Source of the DNA: CALCCV01 sp964388665
GTDB lineage: Bacteria; Bdellovibrionota; Bdellovibrionia; Bdellovibrionales; Bdellovibrionaceae
Direction: 5' to 3'
Assembly: GCA_964388665.1 (NCBI GenBank)
Contig: CAYMBJ010000003.1
Location: 54,075-118,074 of the forward strand
DNA: 64,000 nt
In this document: piece after piece, positions 53,172-62,009 of the stretch
Position numbering within the stretch: position 1 is the first letter of the stretch
How the letters are laid out: each line of letters begins with the position of its first letter
Program-made: the position numbers and the translations under genes
Notes under the pieces: generated by a model
What the model saw: the letters and a program-made list of their open reading frames with translations, nothing else
What the model was told of the DNA's origin: nothing
The model's database searches: none

Positions 53172-54318
53172 GGTTGAGACTTGCAATTTCTTGCTCCCAG
53201 TAGACCTGCTCATCCATGCGCATGGAGCCAATCCATTTAGCTATGCTAAAGGCCAATGGGGCATGTTCCTGCGACAAGAATCCTCGTCTTCGTCGAGCGC
53301 CGCGCTTTTTAAAGAGTTCTATGTCTTCAAAGACAAAATGGGTTTCGATAGCTTTCATGAGAATATTGCATTCTGCTTTAAACACGCCCAACTCTTGCTT
53401 TAAAAAAGTACCTAGCTCTCCATCTTCATCAAGCAATTTGGGAATCTCTTCACGAGGTGCATTTTCCATCAGGATGACTGCCATCGGCACCACCAGAACT
53501 GCAAAGGCATAGATAGGGTCGTCGAGATAAAAATCCATCTGTGGTCGAGTGCGCATCAAATCAAAAAGCGAAAGCGCATGCTTTTCTAAAAAAGCCGCCA
53601 AACCCGGAAGGGTGGTTTTCAAAACGCCAACGTCACCCATCTCCATGAGTGCGGCATAGGGATCTTTGAGGCGAAGAATTTTTAAATACTCTTCACGCCG
53701 ACGAGGCAGCGGTGTGGCCAAGATCAGGTCAGCCTTTGCAAGCATGGCAGCGCGCAAATTCTCTTCAATAGTAAAATCAATCTTGTGAGCGAGGCGCAAT
53801 GCCCGCAAAATTCGAATGGGGTCTTCAGTGAGTCGCACCTCAGGGGTGCCGATCATACGGATCACTCGCGCTTCGATGTCCTGCAGGCCCGTTACGTAAT
53901 CCAGCAGTGCATCTTTAACGGGATCATAAAAAATCCCATTGATGGTGAAGTCGCGTCGTTTGGCATCCTCTTCGGCTGTGCCAAAAAAGTTATCGCCCTG
54001 AATTTCAGGATCATCACCATGCTCTTCGGGATCAAAGTTTTTGCGAAAGGTGGCCACTTCGAATTGCAAATTTCCACGCTTGACCAAAATGAGTTTAAAA
54101 CGACGGCCAATGAGATAGCTGTTGTAAATGCGTTTGCGTATCTGGTTGGGAGAAGCGGATGTGGCAATATCAAAATCTTTAGGATGAATGCCAAGAAGCA
54201 AGTCCCTAACGCAACCACCTACCAGGTAGGATTCATGCCGGTCTTCTTGCAGTCTTTCAACAATTTTGAAGGCATCATTGTTGAGCCAATCGCGATGCAG
54301 TTTCGGAGTTGAGATCAT
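53155..54318 (-). CDS. pcnB: Polynucleotide adenylyltransferase (PcnB/CCA-type)
   Basis: The nucleotidyltransferase of the class II poly(A)/CCA family adds adenylates to RNA 3' ends. The 387 residues have the catalytic head YLVGGCVRDLLLG-x-HPKDFDIAT with the DxD acid pair. GRRFKLILV, FGTAEEDAKRRDFTINGIFY and EDPIRILRALRLAHK follow. A basic ARRRRGF region near the end fits PcnB, though PcnB and CCA enzymes are hard to tell apart by eye. ATG 54318 is two codons inside a TTG at 54324. Its C-terminus runs into the HEPN remnant. Confidence 0.88.
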   Translation of the reverse strand: MISTPKLHRDWLNNDAFKIVERLQEDRHESYLVGGCVRDLLLGIHPKDFDIATSASPNQIRKRIYNSYLIGRRFKLILVKRGNLQFEVATFRKNFDPEEHGDDPEIQGDNFFGTAEEDAKRRDFTINGIFYDPVKDALLDYVTGLQDIEARVIRMIGTPEVRLTEDPIRILRALRLAHKIDFTIEENLRAAMLAKADLILATPLPRRREEYLKILRLKDPYAALMEMGDVGVLKTTLPGLAAFLEKHALSLFDLMRTRPQMDFYLDDPIYAFAVLVVPMAVILMENAPREEIPKLLDEDGELGTFLKQELGVFKAECNILMKAIETHFVFEDIELFKKRGARRRRGFLSQEHAPLAFSIAKWIGSMRMDEQVYWEQEIASLNQPPNL

Positions 54319-54410
54319 AGTCAAAGTGTATCTTGGATGCCTCTCATTGGTCTATAAGGGTTGATTCCCTGTGGACAAAAAACACGCCCCACTTTATAAG
54401 ACGTGAGGTG

Positions 54411-55226
54411 ATGATAGAGTCAAGATTTCATTTACAAGTGACGGGTCCGAAGTCGGGGCGTAAGTGGATTTTTTTGCATGGACTCATGGGGTATGCTCGC
54501 AATTGGCGGGGAATCATTGGTCAGCTGGAGGTCTCCGAGTGTTGCTTAGCGTTTGATCAGCGTGGGCATGGGCGCAGCTATCATCCAGAGAGTGGATATG
54601 CGCCTAAAGATTACGCTAATGATCTGCTGGAGATTGCCAATCATTTGGGCTGGGATGAGTTTGTTTTGGTGGGGCACTCTCTTGGCGCTCGCACGGCGCT
54701 GGAGTTCGCGTTGACCCATCCTGAGCGTCTCACCCACCTGGTGATTGAGGATATGGGGCCGCAGCCGCCAGAAGAAGCCAAGACGAAGTTTTTTCATGAG
54801 CTGCTGGCTGCCATCCCCGTGCCCTTTTCTTCTCGAGAGGCCGCCAAAAGTTTTTTTGCCAATGAGTTTCCGAAATTGCCTTTGATTCAGCATAGCTCCC
54901 CTGCGTTGAGCGCCTTTCTTTTTGCAAATTTGCGAGAAACTGAAGACGGCAGCTGGAATTGGCAGTTTTCTCGTCGCGGAATCCTAGAAAGTGTAGAATC
55001 GGGCTGGTCTTTTGATCGCTGGTGTGAGATGTCACAATTAAAGGTTAAGACTTTGGTGATTCGCGGTGAGAATTCTCTTGATCTAACCAGGGCAGCCTTT
55101 GATAAAATGTTAACAGAAAGCTCAATGATTTCAGGTGTTGAGATTGCTGGTGCAGGACATTGGGTCCATTTTGATCAGCCTAAAAAAATGGTTGAAGAGT
55201 TGAAACGATTTGTGGCTGTGGAGTAA
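54411..55226 (+). CDS. Alpha/beta hydrolase, esterase YbfF-like
   Basis: This 271-residue cytoplasmic serine hydrolase has HGLMGYARNWRG (oxyanion region), DQRGHGRSYHP, nucleophile in LVGHSLGARTALEFA and a late AGHWVHFDQP with the catalytic His. An acid is probably in the VIRGENSLDLT segment. ATG 54411 is nearest to the family N-terminus, but its GAGGTG abuts the codon; a TTG-started extension to 54333 is possible. It is separated by 5 nt from the helicase gene and likely shares its mRNA. Confidence 0.85.
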   Translation: MIESRFHLQVTGPKSGRKWIFLHGLMGYARNWRGIIGQLEVSECCLAFDQRGHGRSYHPESGYAPKDYANDLLEIANHLGWDEFVLVGHSLGARTALEFALTHPERLTHLVIEDMGPQPPEEAKTKFFHELLAAIPVPFSSREAAKSFFANEFPKLPLIQHSSPALSAFLFANLRETEDGSWNWQFSRRGILESVESGWSFDRWCEMSQLKVKTLVIRGENSLDLTRAAFDKMLTESSMISGVEIAGAGHWVHFDQPKKMVEELKRFVAVE

Positions 55227-55231
55227 CAAAA

Positions 55232-57253
55232 TTGAAATTTACTGAACTTGAGCTTGATCCGAAACTACAGCGGTCCCTAAGTGAAAAAAACTTTACTGAA
55301 TGCACACCGATTCAAGAGTCGGCGATTCCGATTTTGTTGCGCGGAAGAGACTTTTCAGGTTTGGCCCAAACGGGTACGGGCAAAACTGGTGCGTTTTTAG
55401 TACCGATGATTGCAAGAATTTTGGCGAGCATGGCGCGACAAGGCGGAAAGCCGGAAGCGGCCAACACGCCCAACATGCCCAACACGCCCGCGGCACCCGC
55501 AGCGGTCGCCTCAGAAACTGTCCCAGAAACTGCCCCATCCTCAGCCCCATCGTCAGATGGAGCTCCTTTAGAATCCGCATCGCCAGCTGTTGGATCTGCG
55601 GAAATAGAAAGTAAATCAGAAGCAGTGGTTAAAACGGAGGCGGCAGCCGCCGGCCCTGCCGTTGACGCTTCTACTAACGCCGATTCCGAAGCTGATCTCG
55701 AGGCTGATCTCGAGGCTTCAAAGCGGGCGCTGCCGTTTAACAATTGGCACAAGGGTAATTTTATTTTGATTCTGGTTCCCACTCGAGAATTGGCGGATCA
55801 GGTTCATGAAAATGCTCAAGTTCTAAATAAATACACAGGCCTCAATACGGCCGTGATGTATGGCGGTGTGGGCTATGATGGGCAAAAGGATGCCATCAAG
55901 CGCTCGCCAGAGTTTGTCGTGGCCACTCCTGGCCGACTCATTGACCTCTATAAAGATCATCTGATTGACCTCAAGCAAGTGCGCGCCATCATATTTGATG
56001 AGGCCGATCGTATGTTTGATATGGGTTTCAAGGACGACATGAAATACGTGCTCCAGCGAATTCCAAATGATCGACAGTTTTTGGTTTTTAGTGCGACTTT
56101 AAATTTTGATGTTCTCAATACGGCTTACCAATTTGGCGCAGATCCTGTTGAAGTGAATTTGAGTCGGGATCAGGCAAAGGCCGAGAATGTCGAAGATAAA
56201 ATTTTGCACATTGGCAACAAAGAAAAGCCACAGCATCTTTTGTCGATATTGAAAATTCACGATCCGAAACAGGCCATCGTTTTTACTAACTTCAAAAACA
56301 ATGTAGAACGAGTTGCCAAGTTTTTAGCTTTAAATGGTTACAAAGCTATTGCTCTCTCCAGTCTGATGAATCAAACACGTCGAAACAAAGTGATTCAGCA
56401 GTTTAAGAGTAACCAAGAGCCCATGGTGATGGTGGCGACTGATGTTGCAGCCAGGGGTTTGGACATTCAAGGAGTTGATCTGGTGATCAACTTCGAGCTT
56501 CCTAGTGACTGTGAGTCCTACGTTCATCGCATCGGCCGCACGGGACGGGCAGGGAACACCGGGAAAGCCTTTAGTTTTGTTAGCGATAAAGATGTGGATG
56601 CGCTAGCAAGAATCGAAGATTACCTCAAAAATAAAGTGAGTATCGAGTTTATTGAGGATGATAAATTAATAAAAGAGTTTGTGCCGATGCCGAAAGAAGA
56701 ATTTATGAGTCGAGACTTCAGGCCCAGTGGTGGGGATCGAGGATCCCAAGACGGCGGCCAAGGCCGAAATACAAGTCGCTATCAAGCGCGCGATCGTGGT
56801 GCTGATGCTGGCCATGGCGGTGGCAGTGGCGGCGGTGGCGGCGGTGCGGGACCCGGTGGTGGTTCATCACGTGGCGGCCGGCGCGGTGGCCGAAATCAAC
56901 GGGGCCGCAGACCACAAGGAGACGGAGCAGCAGCCGGAGGAGCGGGACGCAGTGGCGAGGCTCGACCAGAAATGGCAGCCGCAGCTGGCGCGGCTGGAAC
57001 CGGTGCCGCCGCCAGTGCTGGTGGACACAATCAGCAGCGCCGACCGCGACATCAGCGAGGATCGCAGTCTCGCTCAGGTCAGCAGCAACGTGATCACAGA
57101 GGGCCTGCTGGACCAAGGCGCACGGGCGGCGGTCATCCGCACCGCACTCAGCGTCCCTCAAATGCCGTTGCCACCAAACCAACTTGGTCTGATAAGGTGG
57201 CAAGAGCTGTGATGAAAGTTTTCAATATTTTCAAGAAAAAGAAATCCAACTGA
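55232..57253 (+). CDS. DEAD-box RNA helicase, RhlE-like, with inserted and C-terminal disordered regions
   Basis: This ATP-dependent RNA helicase has 673 residues: a Q motif near 20-28, Walker A AQTGTGKT (45-52), PTRELADQ (183-190), DEAD (256-259) and SAT (287-289). It also has HRIGRTGRAG. Between Walker A and PTREL about 100 extra residues (69-172) of Ala/Pro/Ser/Glu-rich, probably disordered sequence interrupt the RecA1 domain. From about 495 to 673 the tail is Gly/Arg/Gln-rich, ending FNIFKKKKS, suited to RNA binding or condensate formation. The start is TTG 55232. It closes a two-gene unit; a terminator follows. Confidence 0.9.
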   Translation: MKFTELELDPKLQRSLSEKNFTECTPIQESAIPILLRGRDFSGLAQTGTGKTGAFLVPMIARILASMARQGGKPEAANTPNMPNTPAAPAAVASETVPETAPSSAPSSDGAPLESASPAVGSAEIESKSEAVVKTEAAAAGPAVDASTNADSEADLEADLEASKRALPFNNWHKGNFILILVPTRELADQVHENAQVLNKYTGLNTAVMYGGVGYDGQKDAIKRSPEFVVATPGRLIDLYKDHLIDLKQVRAIIFDEADRMFDMGFKDDMKYVLQRIPNDRQFLVFSATLNFDVLNTAYQFGADPVEVNLSRDQAKAENVEDKILHIGNKEKPQHLLSILKIHDPKQAIVFTNFKNNVERVAKFLALNGYKAIALSSLMNQTRRNKVIQQFKSNQEPMVMVATDVAARGLDIQGVDLVINFELPSDCESYVHRIGRTGRAGNTGKAFSFVSDKDVDALARIEDYLKNKVSIEFIEDDKLIKEFVPMPKEEFMSRDFRPSGGDRGSQDGGQGRNTSRYQARDRGADAGHGGGSGGGGGGAGPGGGSSRGGRRGGRNQRGRRPQGDGAAAGGAGRSGEARPEMAAAAGAAGTGAAASAGGHNQQRRPRHQRGSQSRSGQQQRDHRGPAGPRRTGGGHPHRTQRPSNAVATKPTWSDKVARAVMKVFNIFKKKKSN

Positions 57254-57262
57254 TTTTTTACT

Positions 57263-57289
57263 GGGCCAACCAAGCAGGTGGCCCTTTTT
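57263..57289 (+). terminator. Rho-independent terminator after the helicase gene
   Basis: GGGCCA(A)CC (57263-57271) pairs with GGTGGCCC (57277-57284) with one bulged A, followed by TTTTT. It ends transcription 10 nt after the helicase stop. Confidence 0.8.
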
Positions 57290-57435
57290 AAGCAGAATCT
57301 AATGTTCCGTCCAATTGACCTTTTTATCTCTCCGCTCGCTAGAATGTCAAAATCTCAGTGAAACTCAGTGGAAATGGAACCTTAAATGCTTCTATAGTCG
57401 CTAAAAAAGCGAGAAACCCTACACTAGGAGGCAAA

Positions 57436-57972
57436 ATGAAATTTCTATTCCTATTTACCACGGTCGTCATTCTTGGATCGGCACCAGCACTCAATGCAGC
57501 GGAGTATATATCTAAGAACCCCTATTATTGCGATATCAATATAGAAAATATTGGGCAAAATAAAAAAATATTAGAATGGGCTGGCCCCGGATGCAGTTCA
57601 GTTGGTCGAACCACCGTGCTAAGCTGCAAAGAGAATGTATGCACGGAAAGCGATGGAACGACCTATACGTTTTTAAAAAATGGAAATATTTTGGGCTCCG
57701 CGAACTCCTATATAAATAGAAAAAACATTGAGCGCAACAAAACATGGAGTGAAGAAAGACGCTTCGAATATCAGCAAAGTCTTGGATGGAATACCAAAGA
57801 TGTTGAACGAAGTGCAGTCACCTCCTGCCTCAGAAATGGTTGGAAAATCTGCCGCCTCAGCGATATGACTCCCTCGACTGGTGTAACGTGCTACAATCCG
57901 AATGAAGTGATTTGCACTCGAGCCTATCAATATGGTTACGTATGGATTGAAGCCTTCATGTATGTCGATTGA
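57436..57972 (+). CDS. Small secreted Cys-rich protein of unknown function
   Basis: The 178 residues have a signal peptide (cleaved about NAA, residue 21) and eight mature Cys arranged so that four disulfides are likely (YYCD, GCSS, SCKEN, VCTE, SCLRN, ICRLS, TCYNP, ICTRA). ATG 57436 follows AGGAGGC. The gene is isolated, convergent with the protease gene, and sits in an accessory-looking region. I do not recognise the family; extracellular or periplasmic function is inferred. Confidence 0.72.
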   Translation: MKFLFLFTTVVILGSAPALNAAEYISKNPYYCDINIENIGQNKKILEWAGPGCSSVGRTTVLSCKENVCTESDGTTYTFLKNGNILGSANSYINRKNIERNKTWSEERRFEYQQSLGWNTKDVERSAVTSCLRNGWKICRLSDMTPSTGVTCYNPNEVICTRAYQYGYVWIEAFMYVD

Positions 57973-58007
57973 TCGAATCTTTCTGCTGATGAGGCCTTGT
58001 CACTCGG

Positions 58008-59702
58008 TCAGTTCGATTTTCTAGTTAAGACGACTTGAGATGCCGAATAATACTCGATGGGAAACCCAAAATAGATTCGGCTCTCATCTTTTCCATGATT
58101 TTCGACAGAGTCTAGTCGCTCTGATCCAAAAACTTTAGAGTAAATGAACTCGGATAAATCCATCACGTAATACTGGTGTCGTCGGTTAGACGATACTTTA
58201 TAGACAGGAACGTACGCTCCAACCTTGGGATCAATCAGATTCAAGGGAATAGCAACACTGACCTTCTCCAAATCACTGGATTTAAAAAAGTCTTTAAAAG
58301 AGAATTCACAGCCCTTTCCATAATCAATTTCGAAATCGAAAACGATGTTATTGTCATGTCTCTGGATCTTTAAACTAATTGGCGCAGAGTGCACGCGAAA
58401 ACATCCGGAATATTCCAAGACTTTGCCCTCTTCTAAACCGTATCTCTGAATTACTAAAGCGCCCAACTCCGCTGATGAAGTGATGGCATTGCTAGATTCG
58501 AGATTGCCACTAAACTCCAATTGACGAAGACTTCGTGGCTCTGGAGGCAATACAATTGGTCTCTTACCAGGACGAGATGATAATTGATACCCAAACACTT
58601 CGCCTTCACTGGATCGAAATGTGTATGCGGCTTGATTCGAAGACTCCTGAACAGGTCCAGCACCCGGATCACCTACAAAACCCTTTCCTGGATCGCCAAC
58701 AAAGGCTTTACCAGATGAATTTTCAACAACTCCAGACTCAACCCCGCCGATCTGGCGAACCAAAGTTCCATTGTCACTTAGGCTCCAAAAACCTGTGTTT
58801 CGGGAGAATGAATCTTGCGATCCTAACTGTGTCAACAATGATACAATGTGATGCGCAGTCGCTATGATTGACCTGCGGGTAAACAGCCCAAACTGAGTAA
58901 CAAGGCCCACCAGGAAATGAGTGTTTCCGTCAATACTTGTGGCAACTACCGGTGCTCCACTGTATCCGAACGGGAAGCTGGCTCGAATTTGCATGTACTG
59001 GCCTGTTGGATCTAACTCAAAATTCATACGGCGCGCCTCACTTGGACTGGGCTCCACTTGGCCAAGATCTGCCTGGCAGGCCCACGGAAGCCGAGGCGTC
59101 CAGAATCTCTCATAGCCAAATGATCTTGCAACCTCATGTTCCGCAATTGAGTGGACTGTTGGCCCGCTTAGTGTGCTAATATTAAGAGGCCGCTTTGTTT
59201 TCAATACCAACTGATCCCTTTGTAGCACAAAATAGGAACTGGGTTGGTAGCCATTGGGCCAATCCAAAATGGCAATATCAGCAAGCACATCTTGCTTTAG
59301 AACTTGGGTCAAACGATTCTTCCATTCATCAGTGGTGCTGCTACCGCGTCTGTCAGAATGAATCATAAATTGAATATTATCAGCATCCCAAGATGGATTC
59401 AGAACTCCAACCTTCGATCCGCCAACAATATGAGAAGCCGTGACGACCAAAAACCGCGAATGAGGATCAACCACTTTGACCACGATGCCACTCCCAGCAA
59501 TCAGAGTGCTCTGACCCTCTGTTTTCGCGGTTGAAGTTTCACCTGCGGGATACTCAGATAGGACTCTAACCACCCCAAAATAGGTCTCGACAGTATCTGG
59601 GCTATTTCCTCTATCAAGGAGCAAACAACTCGCTTCGCTTTGAATATTCGAGAAAACAAAGAGAGCACCAAAAAGAAAGGGAGCAACAGTCTTCACCATC
59701 AT
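58008..59702 (-). CDS. Secreted trypsin-like serine protease with C-terminal extension
   Basis: The 564 residues have an N-terminal hydrophobic signal (about 1-25). A chymotrypsin-fold protease domain follows, with H91 in VVTASHIVGG, D142 in LADIAILDW and S248 in FGYSGAPVV, the classical triad. A repeated FVGDPG (334-346) from an 18-bp duplication lies in a Gly/Ser linker. A beta-rich C-terminal region of about 200 residues, with two Cys segments (SGCFRVH, KGCEFSF), has no clear family. Its start codon overlaps the upstream regulator gene (59699-59702), so expression is coupled. Confidence 0.85.
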   Translation of the reverse strand: MMVKTVAPFLFGALFVFSNIQSEASCLLLDRGNSPDTVETYFGVVRVLSEYPAGETSTAKTEGQSTLIAGSGIVVKVVDPHSRFLVVTASHIVGGSKVGVLNPSWDADNIQFMIHSDRRGSSTTDEWKNRLTQVLKQDVLADIAILDWPNGYQPSSYFVLQRDQLVLKTKRPLNISTLSGPTVHSIAEHEVARSFGYERFWTPRLPWACQADLGQVEPSPSEARRMNFELDPTGQYMQIRASFPFGYSGAPVVATSIDGNTHFLVGLVTQFGLFTRRSIIATAHHIVSLLTQLGSQDSFSRNTGFWSLSDNGTLVRQIGGVESGVVENSSGKAFVGDPGKGFVGDPGAGPVQESSNQAAYTFRSSEGEVFGYQLSSRPGKRPIVLPPEPRSLRQLEFSGNLESSNAITSSAELGALVIQRYGLEEGKVLEYSGCFRVHSAPISLKIQRHDNNIVFDFEIDYGKGCEFSFKDFFKSSDLEKVSVAIPLNLIDPKVGAYVPVYKVSSNRRHQYYVMDLSEFIYSKVFGSERLDSVENHGKDESRIYFGFPIEYYSASQVVLTRKSN

Positions 59703-60865
59703 CCTGGATCCCCTGTATTTTTAAATAGCGGCACAAACACATCCGCCAGAAAGTAGCCTTCTGAACTGCTACAGATCAGGTCAGGAAACTTCTTGCGAAC
59801 TCGAGCCATCAGATTGTGTAATCGAGAGACACTGGATTCAAAATCGATTCTGTCGTCGAACATAAATTTGAGAATTTGAGAGCGAGTTTTTAAACCAGAC
59901 GCCAAGTACTTGACCAGAGCCTCTTCTTGCCTGGTAAAAGCCTTTCTCGAAAACTCGCTCTCTCGTCCCTCCCATGCCGGATTTGTTCCGCCTTCATGTC
60001 TCTTCTCAGAGATTGATTCCTTTTTTAGCTTTCGTGCCAAAAGAATGGCAATATTTTGGACATCCTGGAAATTGGATTTTGCGCAAATCTCTAAATCGAT
60101 ATTGGCCTCCATTTGCCGGTTCAGTGAGAACCAAACATCTGCTCTCTGTGCAAGAGCGTACATGTGATTGCGAGATCCAAATTCAGACTCTAAATGCTTA
60201 ATGGAGCGATTTGCAAAGGTCAAAGCCGCGAAATAGGATCCCAGAAGTTGCATTTCTCTGGACATGTTTAAATAACATAGTCCTGCGACGCACAGGTCTT
60301 TAGATTCCGCTAGCAAGGCCCGTCTTGCCAGAGAGTGATAGAGTGGAATTCGATTTCTCTCTGGCTCGACTATCGATTGAGTGGCAAGAGCATTAAACTC
60401 TGCAAAGTGGAATCTCTTCATATCTTTGCATTCGAAAAAGCTTTTCTTCGCCAATAAAAAATGCCTAAGAGATTTAGTGTGCTCTTGAAGGACGCTGTAT
60501 ACATGTCCCATCAAAATATTCAATTCGCCCACCCAGTATATATGGCGAGACTTGCTAAAGGATTCCACTGGAGCCAATTCGGCTTTTCCAAGAAGACCTT
60601 CCCTTATCCAGAGGCGAATCTGGAAGCAGGTCATTATCATCTGCCACTCTTCTGATAAATCAGAGTATCGTGAAAACTCTGATCCAATGTCACGTAAAGC
60701 TTGAGTATCACCCAAATGATAGAAGTGCAGAGCTTTGGCGTACAAATAATAAAAATGTTCAGTCGGGCAAGAAGGCTCATTCAATCGCTCAGCGCTGACG
60801 AGAATCTGTGACTTCTCACCGCCGAAAATGGTTTGCCATCTGTCAAATCTATTTTCAAATTCCAT
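59699..60865 (-). CDS. TPR-type regulator with C-terminal winged helix
   Basis: The 388 residues have helical TPR-like repeats (about 35-280) and a C-terminal winged helix-turn-helix (about 308-376, FTRQEEALVKYLASGL, VSRLHNLMARVRKKFPDLI, EGYFLAD), of OmpR/SARP type by pattern. No receiver or membrane helix is seen. It sits directly before and overlapping the secreted protease gene, so it probably senses a partner or peptide through the TPR and controls the protease gene. The start ATG 60865 lies in a 10-bp tandem duplication. The direction of control is inference. Confidence 0.75.
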   Translation of the reverse strand: MEFENRFDRWQTIFGGEKSQILVSAERLNEPSCPTEHFYYLYAKALHFYHLGDTQALRDIGSEFSRYSDLSEEWQMIMTCFQIRLWIREGLLGKAELAPVESFSKSRHIYWVGELNILMGHVYSVLQEHTKSLRHFLLAKKSFFECKDMKRFHFAEFNALATQSIVEPERNRIPLYHSLARRALLAESKDLCVAGLCYLNMSREMQLLGSYFAALTFANRSIKHLESEFGSRNHMYALAQRADVWFSLNRQMEANIDLEICAKSNFQDVQNIAILLARKLKKESISEKRHEGGTNPAWEGRESEFSRKAFTRQEEALVKYLASGLKTRSQILKFMFDDRIDFESSVSRLHNLMARVRKKFPDLICSSSEGYFLADVFVPLFKNTGDPG

Positions 60866-60880
60866 ACTTTTCCATACTTT
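60861..60880. repeat. 10-bp tandem duplication containing the regulator start codon
   Basis: TCCATACTTT occurs twice back to back. Read on the minus strand it gives a second ATG at 60875, out of frame with the real start (60865). The upstream ATG opens a 6-codon frame MEKYGI ending in TGA over the true start. Confidence 0.9.
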
Positions 60881-61060
60881 TCTATATTTGAATCACTAAT
60901 ATAGACGGAGTCACAAACTAGGATCTGCGATTATAAATCTCAATCATCCCGTTTCAGTGCAAAAAATGACCCAGTTGCTTGAATCCCGAATTGAATCATA
61001 AAAAATGATACCGACGGGGGTAGTTGAATCACAATGGGCGCACCGAGTACCCCGTTGAGT

Positions 61061-61122
61061 CATGGTCCCACCGCACTCTAAGAGTGATCTGCGAAAAAAA
61101 ATTTTAGGGAGGGGGGACCATG
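61061..61122 (+). promoter_or_regulatory. Inverted repeat covering ribosome site and start codon
   Basis: CATGGTCCC (61061-61069) is perfectly complementary to GGGACCATG (61114-61122), enclosing 44 nt that themselves contain a short CACTCT/AGAGTG hairpin. The right arm includes the G-rich ribosome site (AGGGAGGGGG, 61106-61116) and ATG 61120. It would hide translation start of the small ORF unless opened. Confidence 0.5.
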
Positions 61123-61371
61123 CCCATCGAGGTAAAACGCATTCTATATAAGGAAAAGACAATCCAGAGAGGCGGGCTAATGGAGGACCTCCCTTCAGTA
61201 TCATTTTTCTATGAGTCAATACGGAATCGAGGAAAGTACTTGGGCTCTAAGTCCAATTCCAAATTTGGCAAATGCCTTAATGGTAGCGACTCCAATTGGA
61301 TGCATTCACATTCAAGACGTAAAGGTGACAATTTTGGTCACTATTTTGGTCTTAGGATCCCCACTTTCTAA
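61120..61371 (+). CDS. Possible small protein (orphan ORF)
   Basis: An 83-codon frame from ATG 61120 has a very strong G-rich ribosome site but no recognisable domain. It is rich in Ser, Lys, Arg and Asn, lacks a signal peptide and has one Cys. A 54-codon frame from ATG 61211 (MSQYGIEESTWALSP..., stop at 61375) overlaps it and has a hydrophobic end. Only one, or neither, may be real. No gene was seen in 60881-61060 or 61376-61477. Confidence 0.25.
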   Translation: MPIEVKRILYKEKTIQRGGLMEDLPSVSFFYESIRNRGKYLGSKSNSKFGKCLNGSDSNWMHSHSRRKGDNFGHYFGLRIPTF

Positions 61372-61477
61372 GTAATCCTCAGCAGTAAACTCATTTTTTG
61401 TAGCTTATATTAGTTCTTCAAGATGATACGAAGAAAATCAAATGGATCAGAAGAAAAATCTAACAAAGGAGATATAC

Positions 61478-61948
61478 ATGACCGCCATTAAAATCATTTT
61501 TATCGCAGTGACACTGTCATATGCTACTCAGCCCTGGGCAATGGAAACATGTCATAAGGGTGATCGCGGCGCTGAAGTTACAGGAGCATATGCCCGCCTT
61601 GACATCAGTGTCGGAGTACCTGTCAGTGGTGTCGAAGGACAATTGAGTAAAGCTGGTGGTCAACACGGTCAAACAGATTTATTGACTAGTAAGTGGATAC
61701 TTACTGTGGACGACCGTAAGAATGCGCCTCATTGGCAATTTTTGCAAATTCCCGAATTCATCTTTCCGACCAACCACCGTTACGACATTCTCGATCCTCA
61801 AGATTTGATTGGTTTGCTTGAATTGAAATCTGGGGCTAAAGTCGAAATCAAAGGTGAAGTTTACGCTTGTGTCGAACCCGCTTGCATTAATCCAATGGCA
61901 TTCTATTTGACTCAAGTGAAAGAGATAAATTCTTTCACTTGCGACTAA
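61478..61948 (+). CDS. Small secreted protein of unknown function
   Basis: The 156-residue product has a signal peptide (cleaved about residue 23 after WAM/QPWA) and a mature beta-rich domain with paired Cys (CHKGDRG, ACVEPAC, FTCD). ATG 61478 follows AAAGGAG; the longer in-frame start at 61442 has no ribosome site. It is a single gene between structured non-coding DNA and a convergent lipoprotein gene. I do not recognise the family. Confidence 0.72.
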   Translation: MTAIKIIFIAVTLSYATQPWAMETCHKGDRGAEVTGAYARLDISVGVPVSGVEGQLSKAGGQHGQTDLLTSKWILTVDDRKNAPHWQFLQIPEFIFPTNHRYDILDPQDLIGLLELKSGAKVEIKGEVYACVEPACINPMAFYLTQVKEINSFTCD

Positions 61949-62009
61949 ATATTTCTCCTGAAGTCTTGCTCATTTTCGGAATAATCTAGGACGCGCCCTA
62001 GAAAAATTT

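Noticed and set aside
56718..57212. Long frames on both strands across the helicase tail
   Set aside because: They arise from GC-rich Gly/Arg repeats; the helicase frame is continuous from its N-terminal motifs.
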